11,819 nucleotides of DNA. Source: Kiritimatiellia bacterium (GTDB lineage Bacteria; Verrucomicrobiota; Kiritimatiellia; RFP12; UBA1067). Within the stretch, counting starts at the first letter, position 1, and every line of letters begins with the position of its first letter. The translations under genes were made by a program, and so were the position numbers. Under the pieces are notes generated by a model. The model did no database searches, was not told where the DNA came from, and was given only the letters and a program-made list of their open reading frames with translations. Of this stretch, positions 1 to 7,537 are shown piece after piece. The DNA lies in contig CAAGNL010000523.1 in the NCBI GenBank assembly GCA_900771305.1, positions 1-11,819 on the forward strand. The letters run 5' to 3'.

Positions 1-204
1 GCGCAGGTGGCATTCACCTCCAAACAGCTTCGCCATGCCGAAGTCGACGCACACGGCCTTCGCGTGGCCGATGTGGATGTAGCCATTTGGTTCAGGCGGG
101 AAACGGGTCACAACCTGGCCACCCGTACGTCCTGCGGCATGGTCCTCTTCAATCCACTGACGAAGAAAGTGGCGACTCGTATCCGATTCTTTGACGTCTT
201 CCAT
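1..204 (-). CDS. glnS: Glutaminyl-tRNA synthetase, N-terminal 68 residues (partial)
   Basis: Cytoplasmic class I aminoacyl-tRNA synthetase that charges tRNA-Gln with glutamine. Only the first 68 codons are in the window; the gene continues past base 1. The visible part carries the class I ATP-binding HIGH motif at residues 44-47, inside a PPEPNGYIHIGHAKA block that is characteristic of GlnRS, preceded by a TRF sequence. A GGQVVTRF stretch just before it also fits the family. The ATG at 204-202 is the only reasonable start, because an in-frame TAG lies six codons upstream. There is no obvious Shine-Dalgarno sequence before it. It follows a strong hairpin at 254-227 and I see no clear promoter of its own in the 87-nt gap. 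The short HIGH region cannot fully exclude a GluRS/GlnRS-like paralogue, but the PPEPNG sequence favours GlnRS. Confidence 0.93.
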   Translation of the reverse strand, partial: MEDVKESDTSRHFLRQWIEEDHAAGRTGGQVVTRFPPEPNGYIHIGHAKAVCVDFGMAKLFGGECHLR

Positions 205-226
205 CTTGAAACCCGCAATCTACAAT

Positions 227-254
227 CAGGGGCACGGGAAATCCCGGGCCCCTG
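227..254 (-). terminator. Strong GC-rich hairpin, possible terminator of the small repeat-protein gene
   Basis: A 28-nt near-perfect inverted repeat: a 12-bp stem with a single mismatch closing a four-base loop. It begins 37 nt after the stop codon of the 15-residue-repeat gene and ends 22 nt before the glnS start. On the minus strand the following bases (ATTGTAGATT) are only moderately T-rich, so this is not a textbook intrinsic terminator. It could instead be an attenuator or an mRNA 3'-end stabiliser between the two genes. Confidence 0.5.
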
Positions 255-291
255 AATCATGATAAATGAAACCAATCACGGTCCGAACCGA

Positions 292-771
292 TTACCAGCC
301 GAAGTTCACAATCGGCAGGCACTTGTAGGTCGGATGCGGCTCTTCGATGAAGTTGAGCAAACCGACCTGGAGACCCTTGAGCTGACCGGCGAAGTTGACG
401 AGACCGAGCTGGAAGCCGGCGACCGCCCCGCCAACATCGTTCCACAGACCAAGCTGGAAACCAGAATAGTCGGCTTCGACGAAGTTCAGAAGACCGAGCT
501 GCGCACCGGCAACATCCGTACCAACCGAACTCGCGGCGGCAACCTGGAGACCGTTCATGTTCTCACGGACGCGACCAACGAGACCAACGTCGACACCATT
601 GAGGTTCTGGCATTCACCGTAGATGAGGTTGAGACGGACACCGTCAAGCGAGGTGGTCGCAATCGGAATCTGCCCAGGGGAGAACACCGAAAGCATCACG
701 TAACCATCCGTGCTGGCCTTGAGCGACATCGCCGCCGCGAGAATCATCAGAGCTGTCAACAGTTTCTTCAT
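292..771 (-). CDS. Small secreted protein of 15-residue GxQxGLxN repeats
   Basis: 159-residue exported protein of unknown function. Residues 1 to about 20 form a signal peptide (MKK, hydrophobic core, probable cleavage after SLKA). From residue 44 to 144 it consists of seven units, six of 15 residues and one of 14, with consensus G-[FLV]-Q-[LV]-G-L-[LV]-N; the N-terminal units are more diverged. The protein ends CLPIVNFGW, with a terminal aromatic residue. The pattern resembles the surface-repeat proteins named after Leptospira LA_2272; that match is by eye. The regular alternation of hydrophobic and small residues suggests stacked beta strands, possibly at the outer membrane, which is inference. 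The start is the second ATG (771): AGGAG at 782-778 lies 6 nt before it but abuts the in-frame ATG at 777. It stands alone, 70 nt after the glycosidase gene. Confidence 0.85.
   Translation of the reverse strand: MKKLLTALMILAAAMSLKASTDGYVMLSVFSPGQIPIATTSLDGVRLNLIYGECQNLNGVDVGLVGRVRENMNGLQVAAASSVGTDVAGAQLGLLNFVEADYSGFQLGLWNDVGGAVAGFQLGLVNFAGQLKGLQVGLLNFIEEPHPTYKCLPIVNFGW
340..642 (-). repeat. Seven tandem 45-bp coding repeats (15-residue GxQxGLxN units)
   Basis: Repeat units start at residues 44, 59, 74, 89, 104, 119 and 133 of the small secreted protein. Each encodes about 15 residues beginning with Gly, and the sixth is one codon shorter. The last four units are the most alike (GAQLGLLN, GFQLGLWN, GFQLGLVN, GLQVGLLN). 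The DNA copies are clearly diverged, so this is an old protein-level repeat rather than a recent tandem expansion. Confidence 0.85.
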
Positions 772-777
772 GGTCAT

Positions 778-782
778 CTCCT
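778..782 (-). promoter_or_regulatory. Shine-Dalgarno AGGAG that decides the start of the repeat-protein gene
   Basis: AGGAG touches the upstream in-frame ATG at 777, which is too close, and lies 6 nt before the ATG at 771, a normal spacing. This favours the MKK start over MTMKK. Confidence 0.75.
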
Positions 783-805
783 ATTGGTTTGAAATGTGAG
801 TGGAA

Positions 806-835
806 ATTATAATCTTATTGCGGCGAAAAGGGAAG
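806..835 (-). promoter_or_regulatory. Possible sigma70 promoter for the small repeat-protein gene
   Basis: A perfect TATAAT box lies at 811-806 on the minus strand, in the only AT-rich patch between the glycosidase stop (842) and the repeat-protein start (771). The -35 candidate at 17-bp spacing is weak (TTCCCT). Transcription would start near 799, giving a leader of roughly 28 nt. The alternative is readthrough from the operon upstream. Confidence 0.4.
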
Positions 836-841
836 TGGGAT

Positions 842-3800
842 TTACCGCGAGAGCAATTCGCCTGCCCGCTGCCGCAGTTCACCGATCTTCTCAGGTTCGG
901 GCAGAATTCGCGAAGAATAACGCCCGCCGGCGTTGGGAATCGTCACAAGCGCATGGAATTCCGCCAACAGAGCCGCCGCCCGGGGATCGGACTTCGCTCG
1001 CGCCGCCAGCAGTTTGAGGTAATCGTGGTCCTCCACGCCGTCACGCGCCGCCTCCATGCGGATGGACGTGACGGGGGTCGCCTCCATCCCCTCCTTCGGC
1101 GGATAGATCAGATAGCCATCGCCCGCGGGATACCGCACCCAGTACGTCTTGCCAGGCGTATCGGACTGGCGGATATACGCATGCCAGCCGAACTTCCATG
1201 GGTCATAGGTGAGCCAGGTCGACCCCCAGAACTCATAGAGATCGGCCCCGTACTTGTGCGCATAGTGCGGAAGCAGGCGCTCCACCGCGCAGTACGGAGT
1301 ATCCGTGCACATCTGCCCATCGGTCGTCCACCAGATGCTGCCACCCGCGGCCTTCCGCGCCTTCATCTCGTCCACGGGGAAGCAACCATAGTGCCCCACG
1401 CCCCAGACGTCCAGCGCGTTGTTCCATTCAGGGCAATGGCGCCACGTGCTCGAATAGATGCGGATTGCGGGATCGACCTCGTGGATCATCCTGCAGCAGG
1501 CGATCATCTGCTGGACGACGTTCGTCTGATGGAAGTGCGGCTCGTCCGAGATGTAGAGCGTGAGCTTGTCAGCCCAGCCCTTCGCCTTCACGTGGTTCCA
1601 GTAGAGCCTGAGGGCCTGCTGGTAGACCGTCTTGTACGCGGGGCGCAGCTTCGTCCAGTCCGAGCCCTCATACGGCCACTTCCCCTCGTAGGGGTCCTCG
1701 CCGAGGAACTTCTTGGGCGGCATCCCCCAGCCGAAGCAGTAGAACACATGCGGCATATAGGAGGACGGGAACTTGTAGTGGTCGAAGAAGCGCGTGGCGA
1801 GCCTGTCGTATTCCGTGAAGTCAGCCGTCACGTTCCCATCCTTTCCCCTCGTGAACTTCACGTTTCCGCCGAGCGAGTCCGGACACGCCTTCTTCTCGGC
1901 CATGAAGGCCCAGAGCTTCTCGCGACGCTCCTCGTCCGTCGCGCCGAGTCCCTTCCACTGCCCTCCAATGCGAAGGTCGTAGACCGCCGCGAACTTCGGA
2001 CGCGACGGAATCTCGAAATTCCACACCTTCACGTTGAAGGCATCCGTGCGCACGACGACACCGTCCAGCGTCCAGACAAGCCGACCCGCGTAGTTCCCCG
2101 GGCGCGTCGCCGCATCCGTCTTGAAGTTGAGCCAGAACGCCTGCGTCGTGTTCGCCGCCAAATCAACGCCGTTCGTGGGCACGATCGGATCGGGCCACCA
2201 TCCGCTCCAGCCATCAGACTGCCCACCATTGCGCGGGTGTCGCAAGACCCACTCCGGCGTCGTGCAGGAATAGTACGCCGTCGGCCAGTCGACCGGCACG
2301 TAGTCCACACGGCCGACCTCGACGGGAACCACGCTCTCCACGGACAGGGACAGATGCCCACTCTTCGCGGACCTCACCGCGAGCTGAAGCGCCTCCGCCT
2401 CATTCTTCGCCAGGGCAATACCAAGCGCCTTCCCCGGAGTCTCGTCCACGACGGTCTCGCGGAAGACCTTCACCACAGAATCGATCTGCGCCACCTTCAA
2501 ACCGGCGGAACCGGAATCCGGCGCGAACTCGGGATCGCCGACCTTCGCCGCCGTGTACTCGGTCAGCAGCACGCCATCATGCGCAACCGCGCCGGAACCG
2601 TTCATCGTCAGCTGCAGGCTCACCTTGACCGTATCTGCCGAGGCGGAGAACGTTCCGAACACGGGCGTCCAGGGCGCCGTGCCGCTCACGCCCCGGCCCG
2701 CGCTCGTCATGCCACCGGGCACATGACGCCCCTTGGCGTTGAGCAGATGGGCGTGGACCGTCGCGCCGGCCTCCAGATTGTCGCCGCTCAGAAAAGCACC
2801 GTAGAAATAGGTGCGCCCCGGCGTTACTGATACCGTCTGCCGCCAGCCGGACCAGTTCGCGCGCACGCCCACGGGAATCGCCATCTTCGCGAATTTTCCG
2901 CCGAAGCGCCCCCCTTCCGCGATCTCGAATGCGATCCTCTTCGTGGCGCTGTGGTCCCACCCCTTCGCACCTTCCTCAAAGCTACCGTTCTCCACAAGGT
3001 TGTTCGCGCCATTGAGCAACGCCGCAAAGGCCTCGTCGTCCCCAACGGTCACCCGCTTCACGAGCACCTGGTCACTCGGAATCACGCTGCCGAGCGCACT
3101 CTTCAGCTCTTCCTGCTCCACAACCGGCGCGGTCTTCCCATCCGAGCGCACGTAGAGATAGCAGGTCGTCACGCTCCGCGCGGGAAGCGAGACCGTGAAG
3201 AGCAGGCGGCTGCCCAGCGAGCAGGAACGGATCTCCCGTCCATCGAGTGTCAACGCATAGACGGGATTCCTCGTCGCGTGCAGTGCTTCGGGCAGCGCGA
3301 AGGAGGCCAGCACGTTCGGACGTTCCACATCCGAGAAATTCGCGACCCGGACCGGCACGCGGTACTGCCACCTCGCATCCAGCCAGGCGGCCCCGGTCCC
3401 GACCTCACGCAGCTCCAGCTGTTCGGCCGCACCCACCTTGACGCAGGGCTGGACCGCGTCTGTCTCGTCCCGCTCAATCCGCAGATCGTCGAACCAAGCC
3501 CGCCCCGTGCCACGCAGCACACTGCCAACGGTCATCCTCTCGCAGTTCGGCGGGATGACCACGTTCATCTCAAGCGTCTCCCAGCCAAACGTGCCGTCCT
3601 TGTGCGTGAAGACCTTGTTCAGGACATCGCCCTTCTTCGAGTTGCCCGCGTGGACATACCAGCCCGCGTATCCTTTCTTCACGTTCTCGCCGCGCAGCTT
3701 CACGCGCAGACGGATCTTCTCTCCGGGATGGACGTGAATGCCGCTCTGCGTGTAGCTGAACCAGGTCGGTTCGGCTGCCTCGTCCGCCTCGGCCTTGACG

Positions 3801-4348
3801 CAGCGCCGCCCCTCGGGCGCTCCCTCTTCGACAACGGCGACACGATGCAGCGCGTCGACTCCGGAGGCGCGCCAGCCAATCGGTTCCTTCGCATCGACCT
3901 CCTCGAAGCCTCCATTGACGAATCGCCCCGGACGCTCCGGCCAGAAATCGGCGAGACCCCATGCAGCCTTGTTCCCGTAGTAGATCTCGTAGGCCGCCTG
4001 GCCCTTGGCCTCGCAGCAGACTGGAATCGCGAAGACGCCATCCGCAGGCAGTGAACCTTCCTTCACCAGGCGCGTGGCTCCTTTGGTCCACACGCCGTAC
4101 TCAAGTTCGGTCCCCTGCGCGTCGACGAGGCGAAGCTCCTCCACGCGCGCCGAACGGAACGGCAACTGCGCGACGGGGATCGTCACGGTCTTCCCCTCCC
4201 ACGCCACATCGGTCGGATTTTCGACGATCACGCCCACGCGCGAGGTCCAGAAGGAACCACGGCCCAACCACAGGTCATCACGCCAGGGCGTCCCGGCCTG
4301 CGCCATCGCGGACAAACCCGCAATCGCCACGAGCATCTTCGCGTTCAT
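842..4348 (-). CDS. Secreted GH123/DUF4091-like glycoside hydrolase with two carbohydrate-binding-like modules
   Basis: 1168-residue exported enzyme, probably an exo-acting glycosidase. A signal peptide spans residues 1-18, with cleavage likely after AQA. Two modules follow that open with NGGFEE (about 143-295) and ENGSFEE (about 451-600), the usual entry to jelly-roll CBM_4_9-type domains. A beta-rich region (about 615-780) leads into a barrel domain (about 785-1110). That domain has YISDEP (D935-E936), the Asp-Glu pair expected of GH123 beta-N-acetylgalactosaminidases, and ends with GYLIYP and SIRMEAARDGVEDHDYL, typical of DUF4091. In GH123 the Glu is the acid/base and the Asp orients the substrate N-acetyl group. 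The substrate here is inferred, since many DUF4091 proteins are uncharacterised. ATG 4348 is chosen because AAGGAG (4358-4353) is 4 nt away, against 1 nt for ATG 4351. It is the last gene of the operon, 13 nt after the pyrophosphatase stop. Confidence 0.86.
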   Translation of the reverse strand: MNAKMLVAIAGLSAMAQAGTPWRDDLWLGRGSFWTSRVGVIVENPTDVAWEGKTVTIPVAQLPFRSARVEELRLVDAQGTELEYGVWTKGATRLVKEGSLPADGVFAIPVCCEAKGQAAYEIYYGNKAAWGLADFWPERPGRFVNGGFEEVDAKEPIGWRASGVDALHRVAVVEEGAPEGRRCVKAEADEAAEPTWFSYTQSGIHVHPGEKIRLRVKLRGENVKKGYAGWYVHAGNSKKGDVLNKVFTHKDGTFGWETLEMNVVIPPNCERMTVGSVLRGTGRAWFDDLRIERDETDAVQPCVKVGAAEQLELREVGTGAAWLDARWQYRVPVRVANFSDVERPNVLASFALPEALHATRNPVYALTLDGREIRSCSLGSRLLFTVSLPARSVTTCYLYVRSDGKTAPVVEQEELKSALGSVIPSDQVLVKRVTVGDDEAFAALLNGANNLVENGSFEEGAKGWDHSATKRIAFEIAEGGRFGGKFAKMAIPVGVRANWSGWRQTVSVTPGRTYFYGAFLSGDNLEAGATVHAHLLNAKGRHVPGGMTSAGRGVSGTAPWTPVFGTFSASADTVKVSLQLTMNGSGAVAHDGVLLTEYTAAKVGDPEFAPDSGSAGLKVAQIDSVVKVFRETVVDETPGKALGIALAKNEAEALQLAVRSAKSGHLSLSVESVVPVEVGRVDYVPVDWPTAYYSCTTPEWVLRHPRNGGQSDGWSGWWPDPIVPTNGVDLAANTTQAFWLNFKTDAATRPGNYAGRLVWTLDGVVVRTDAFNVKVWNFEIPSRPKFAAVYDLRIGGQWKGLGATDEERREKLWAFMAEKKACPDSLGGNVKFTRGKDGNVTADFTEYDRLATRFFDHYKFPSSYMPHVFYCFGWGMPPKKFLGEDPYEGKWPYEGSDWTKLRPAYKTVYQQALRLYWNHVKAKGWADKLTLYISDEPHFHQTNVVQQMIACCRMIHEVDPAIRIYSSTWRHCPEWNNALDVWGVGHYGCFPVDEMKARKAAGGSIWWTTDGQMCTDTPYCAVERLLPHYAHKYGADLYEFWGSTWLTYDPWKFGWHAYIRQSDTPGKTYWVRYPAGDGYLIYPPKEGMEATPVTSIRMEAARDGVEDHDYLKLLAARAKSDPRAAALLAEFHALVTIPNAGGRYSSRILPEPEKIGELRQRAGELLSR

Positions 4349-4361
4349 CATTCTCCTTCGA

Positions 4362-5666
4362 TTAGCGGGCGAGGCCCGCGAGGGTCGACATGACTTGGGG
4401 GAGAAGCTGCTTCTTGCGCGAGAGCACGCCGGGCAGCAGGAACGTCCCGCGTTCGTGCGTCCGCCAAGGGAGCGCGCGGCGGACACCTTCCGCACCCCGG
4501 TAGAGCAGTTCCGAATTTCCACGCACGGGGTCCGTGACGAGCAACGCCACGAAATCGAGCTTCTCCTGGCCGAGTACGCGGTCGAGTTCCGCGCCCAGCA
4601 CATCCAGTTGGTTGTGGAAGAGCGCGAGATTGGACTCCTCGAGCTGCGCGAGCGAAAACTTCCACCCGCCTTCCGCATAGGACTTGCGGTCGGAATCCAC
4701 GGCCTTCGCGGGCGTCAGCGCACTCAAGGCGGAGGCGACGGACATCATGCCATCCATCATCTCCCGCGCCGTCACGCCGCACATCTTCTCGAGCCAGTTC
4801 GCGAACGTGTGGTCCGCATCCGTGGTCGTGGGAGACTGGAAGAAAAGCGTATCCGCGACGATTCCCGCAAGCAGCACACCCGCGATCTCCTTTGACGGAC
4901 GCAGTCCCGCGCCCCGGAACATCCGCGCCACGATCGTGCACGTCGAGCCCACCGTGTCCGCCGTGTACTTGATCGGTTCGGGAGTGGACGTGAACGAAAT
5001 GCGGTGGTGGTCGACGACCTCGATGACGGGAAGTTCCTCGAGGCCGGGGATGCCCTGCTCCGTCTCGTTGTGGTCCACGAGGATCATCCGGAACGGCGGG
5101 ATTTCCGCGAACGCGCGCTTCAGCACGGTACCGAGCAGGCGACCGTCCTCGTCCACCACGGGGAAGTGGTTGTGGGCGTTGCGGATGCAGGCCGCCTTGA
5201 CGTCGTGCACGCGGTCCGAGGCGACAAGCACCTGCGAACAGGCATGGAGCGGGGCCGAGCCCGTGGGACGCGAGAGGTCGTCCTTCGCGATGAAGAGCGA
5301 CAACAGCTTCGCCGGCGAAAGCATACCGCGGAAACGCCCGTCGGAACCGGCGACGGGAAGGGAGGATTCTCCGGATGCCTCCAGCGTCTTCAGCGCGTCG
5401 ATGAGCGGTACATCGGCCGCAATCATCGGTACGTCCGGTGCAATCAGGTCGCGGACGCGCACGTAGATGTCACCGCGGGATACCGGGGGCTGAAGGCCAA
5501 AACGGTCGAACACCCACTTCGCGCGGGCAGGGAGACGCCCCGGGCAGAGCGGCTCAACGTCCGCGAGTCCCGTTCGCCGACGCAGATCGGCGAGCGCATA
5601 GGCGCTCATCACCGAATCGCAGTCGGGGTTGCGGTGTCCACAGACGTATGTCTTGCGAATGTCCAT
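4362..5666 (-). CDS. Family II manganese-dependent inorganic pyrophosphatase with CBS domains
   Basis: 434-residue cytoplasmic enzyme that hydrolyses pyrophosphate to two phosphates, pulling biosynthetic reactions forward. The DHH-phosphoesterase motifs are in order: GHRNPDCDS (H11, D15, D17), a CBS pair inserted at about 72-190, VDHNE (D198), VVDHH (D219-H220-H221), GSTCT (240-244) and ADT (D272). The DHHA2 substrate-binding motif SRKKQ is at 416-420. The inserted CBS pair is known in this family to bind adenine nucleotides and set activity according to energy status. I see no room for the DRTGG domain that some relatives carry between the CBS domains. The family motif usually reads NPDTDS; here the Thr is Cys16. 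The ATG at 5666 is the only ATG that keeps the first motif, but AAGGA touches it with no spacer. It lies 14 nt after the secreted-protein stop and 13 nt before the glycosidase. Confidence 0.95.
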   Translation of the reverse strand: MDIRKTYVCGHRNPDCDSVMSAYALADLRRRTGLADVEPLCPGRLPARAKWVFDRFGLQPPVSRGDIYVRVRDLIAPDVPMIAADVPLIDALKTLEASGESSLPVAGSDGRFRGMLSPAKLLSLFIAKDDLSRPTGSAPLHACSQVLVASDRVHDVKAACIRNAHNHFPVVDEDGRLLGTVLKRAFAEIPPFRMILVDHNETEQGIPGLEELPVIEVVDHHRISFTSTPEPIKYTADTVGSTCTIVARMFRGAGLRPSKEIAGVLLAGIVADTLFFQSPTTTDADHTFANWLEKMCGVTAREMMDGMMSVASALSALTPAKAVDSDRKSYAEGGWKFSLAQLEESNLALFHNQLDVLGAELDRVLGQEKLDFVALLVTDPVRGNSELLYRGAEGVRRALPWRTHERGTFLLPGVLSRKKQLLPQVMSTLAGLAR

Positions 5667-5671
5667 TCCTT
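5667..5671 (-). promoter_or_regulatory. Shine-Dalgarno AAGGA abutting the pyrophosphatase ATG
   Basis: AAGGA ends at the base directly before the ATG at 5666, so there is no spacer, where 5-9 nt is usual. No other in-frame ATG, GTG or TTG is close. Initiation may be inefficient, may rely on coupling to the gene ending 14 nt upstream, or may use the ATT two codons later. Confidence 0.45.
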
Positions 5672-5680
5672 GATCGAAAA

Positions 5681-7516
5681 TTACTTGTCGTCGTCCTCTT
5701 CGGTGGTCGAGGACATCGCAGCGGCGGTGAACGCATTGAAGGCGGAACCGAGGTTCTTGATTTCGTTCGCCGTGAGGCGCATCAGCACGCGGAACGAACC
5801 ATCCTTCCGCGCCCAGCCCGCGGTGGCGAACGCACTGTTCGGCGCCGCCACGGGCATGGCCGCGGTCATCGCCTGGACCTGCGCGGCGACGTCCTTGTCG
5901 CCGAACTTCGCGACGAGCGGCAGCACGACGTCCCGCGCGAACGCGTAGGGCGTGAAGAAGAGCGCGCCCGCGGGACGCTCCTGCGCCACCTCGGGGAGCG
6001 CGGCCGCCAACGCGGCCTCGCCCTTCATCGTCTCCGCCGGGACCTTGAAGCCGGGCGTCGCGACGAGGACCACTGCGTTCGTGCCGGAGACCGTGGACGA
6101 CACCGCGATCTTCGTGTCGCCGAAGACGTCCGCGACCGTCTTCTTGCCCTGGGCGACCTCCTTCGCGTTCTTCTCCTTGATGCCGGACTCGGCCGCGGCG
6201 ACGTCGATCACCGCCGCGAGGTCGATCACCGCCGCGCCCGCCGCGTCGCGCGTCAGGATGCGCGACCCGGGCCACTGCTTCTCGAGCGCCGCGGCGACGC
6301 GGTCGGTGAGGCGCTGGACGTTCCGCTGCGACTCGGCGAGCTTCGCACCTTCGCCGTGGCTCCGGAGATACGGGTGCCGCGCCGCGTCGAACGCGAGGGC
6401 CGCCGCGCTCCAGTCGCCGAGCGCCGGATACGGCGCCGCGCGCAGGAATTCGTCCAGCCCCCCCACGAGCTCGTCGAGCAGCGCCGCGTACTTCTTCCCG
6501 TCCTTGGACTTCCTGACCTCGGGCAGCAGGTCCTCCTTCAGCATCTGCGCGACCGTTGCGCAGTCCGCCCTGTAGTCGGCCTCCGTGAAGTAGCCGCCCT
6601 GCAGCGAGGTGTTGACGGCCGCGAAGAGCGACGTGCCGGCCGGGAACGCGTCCAGCGCGCCCGCGGGCAGCTGGAAGCCCGCGGCGGGCAGCGTGCGGGC
6701 GCCCGGCTTCGCCGCGGCCTGGACGTCGACGGAGAGACCGAGGTCGTTGAGGTCGAGGACCACCGAGACGCCGGAGAGGCCGGCGAGCAGCGTCTGGCTG
6801 CGCGCGTTCTGCGCCGTCTGGAGCGCGGAGATCCGCGCGAGCAGCTCCATCCCGCCGTCGGACTTCCCGTCCTTCTGCGCGGTCTTCAGCGCCTCCGTGC
6901 CCTGCGCCGCGGCTTGCGTCTGCAGGTCCGCGATCGCCGCGAGGCCGCGCGCGGTGATATCCAGGCGCATCAGGGGCTTCTCGCCCGCGGCCGTCCGGCG
7001 CGCCGCCGCGGCCTTGTCGAAGTCCGCGATCGCGCGCGCGGCGGAGGCCGCCGAACCCGCGAACGCGCAGAACCCGCCGTCCGCGGAGAACTTCACCCAG
7101 CGGTCCTCGGGCTGGTTCTCGCCCGGCAGCAGGTGCAGCGTGCCGTCCGCCTCCTTCGTGGAGCCGGGATGGTTCAGCGCCATCTTCGCCGCGCCGGCCG
7201 CGCTGGGGTAGATGAGCACGGCCTCGGCCGGATCGCCCTCGGCCCCGCCCGCTTTCCCGAAGTCGCTGCGGACGTAGAGGTACACGTGCGCCGGCGCGTC
7301 GCTGCGGATCGGCCCGTAGGCCTGCGTCAGCATCTGCTGACCGCTGCCCAGCAGCAGCATCGGCACGATCGGGTTGTTGATCATCGCGCCCAGCGCGTTC
7401 ACCTTCTTCGAGATGTCACCAAACGACGCGATCTCGGCCGTCGCCGCGAGTTCGGGCGCCGACTCGGCGAGAACCGCCAGTGCTCCGAACGCCGCCGCCA
7501 TCACCAACTTCTTCAT
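5681..7516 (-). CDS. Secreted Ala-rich protein of unknown function
   Basis: 611-residue exported protein that I do not recognise. Residues 1-20 form a signal peptide (MKK, hydrophobic core, cleavage near AESA). There is no lipobox Cys and no later membrane segment, so it is probably periplasmic or released. The mature part is very rich in Ala and mixes predicted helices (for example 163-180, 210-245) with strands (GVSVVLDLNDLGLSVDV at about 266-282; KIAVSSTVSGTNAVVLVA at about 480-497). It contains AGTSLFAAVNT near 312-322 and ends in an acidic tail, TTEEDDDK. The alternation of short conserved strands with a FAAVNTS-type segment loosely recalls large periplasmic DUF3352-like proteins, but I would not assign that. 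Its start is well supported: AAAGGAGG (7532-7525) lies 8 nt upstream. It is second in the operon, 21 nt after the RHH gene. Confidence 0.88.
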   Translation of the reverse strand: MKKLVMAAAFGALAVLAESAPELAATAEIASFGDISKKVNALGAMINNPIVPMLLLGSGQQMLTQAYGPIRSDAPAHVYLYVRSDFGKAGGAEGDPAEAVLIYPSAAGAAKMALNHPGSTKEADGTLHLLPGENQPEDRWVKFSADGGFCAFAGSAASAARAIADFDKAAAARRTAAGEKPLMRLDITARGLAAIADLQTQAAAQGTEALKTAQKDGKSDGGMELLARISALQTAQNARSQTLLAGLSGVSVVLDLNDLGLSVDVQAAAKPGARTLPAAGFQLPAGALDAFPAGTSLFAAVNTSLQGGYFTEADYRADCATVAQMLKEDLLPEVRKSKDGKKYAALLDELVGGLDEFLRAAPYPALGDWSAAALAFDAARHPYLRSHGEGAKLAESQRNVQRLTDRVAAALEKQWPGSRILTRDAAGAAVIDLAAVIDVAAAESGIKEKNAKEVAQGKKTVADVFGDTKIAVSSTVSGTNAVVLVATPGFKVPAETMKGEAALAAALPEVAQERPAGALFFTPYAFARDVVLPLVAKFGDKDVAAQVQAMTAAMPVAAPNSAFATAGWARKDGSFRVLMRLTANEIKNLGSAFNAFTAAAMSSTTEEDDDK

Positions 7517-7537
7517 GTCATGTCCCTCCTTTGGTCT

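Noticed and set aside
292..642. CRISPR-like array, because of regular 45-bp periodicity
   Set aside because: The units are contiguous coding repeats with no spacer/repeat alternation and no cas genes.
259..792. Plus-strand frame of 177 codons with Thr/Glu-rich periodic sequence
   Set aside because: The periodicity is the 45-bp repeat of the minus-strand gene read backwards; the minus frame has a signal peptide and ribosome binding site.
800..2830. A 676-codon open frame on the plus strand opposite the glycosidase
   Set aside because: Arg-rich product without motifs; the minus strand encodes a signal peptide and GH123-type motifs.
4349..4678. N-terminal extension of the glycosidase frame up to 4678
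   Set aside because: It lies inside the pyrophosphatase 3' end and encodes Arg/Ser-rich noise; a ribosome binding site and signal peptide mark the start at 4348.
5667..6275. Upstream extension of the pyrophosphatase frame to 6275
   Set aside because: It overlaps the secreted-protein gene and gives Gly/Arg-rich sequence; the conserved GHRNPD motif starts only ten residues into the short form.
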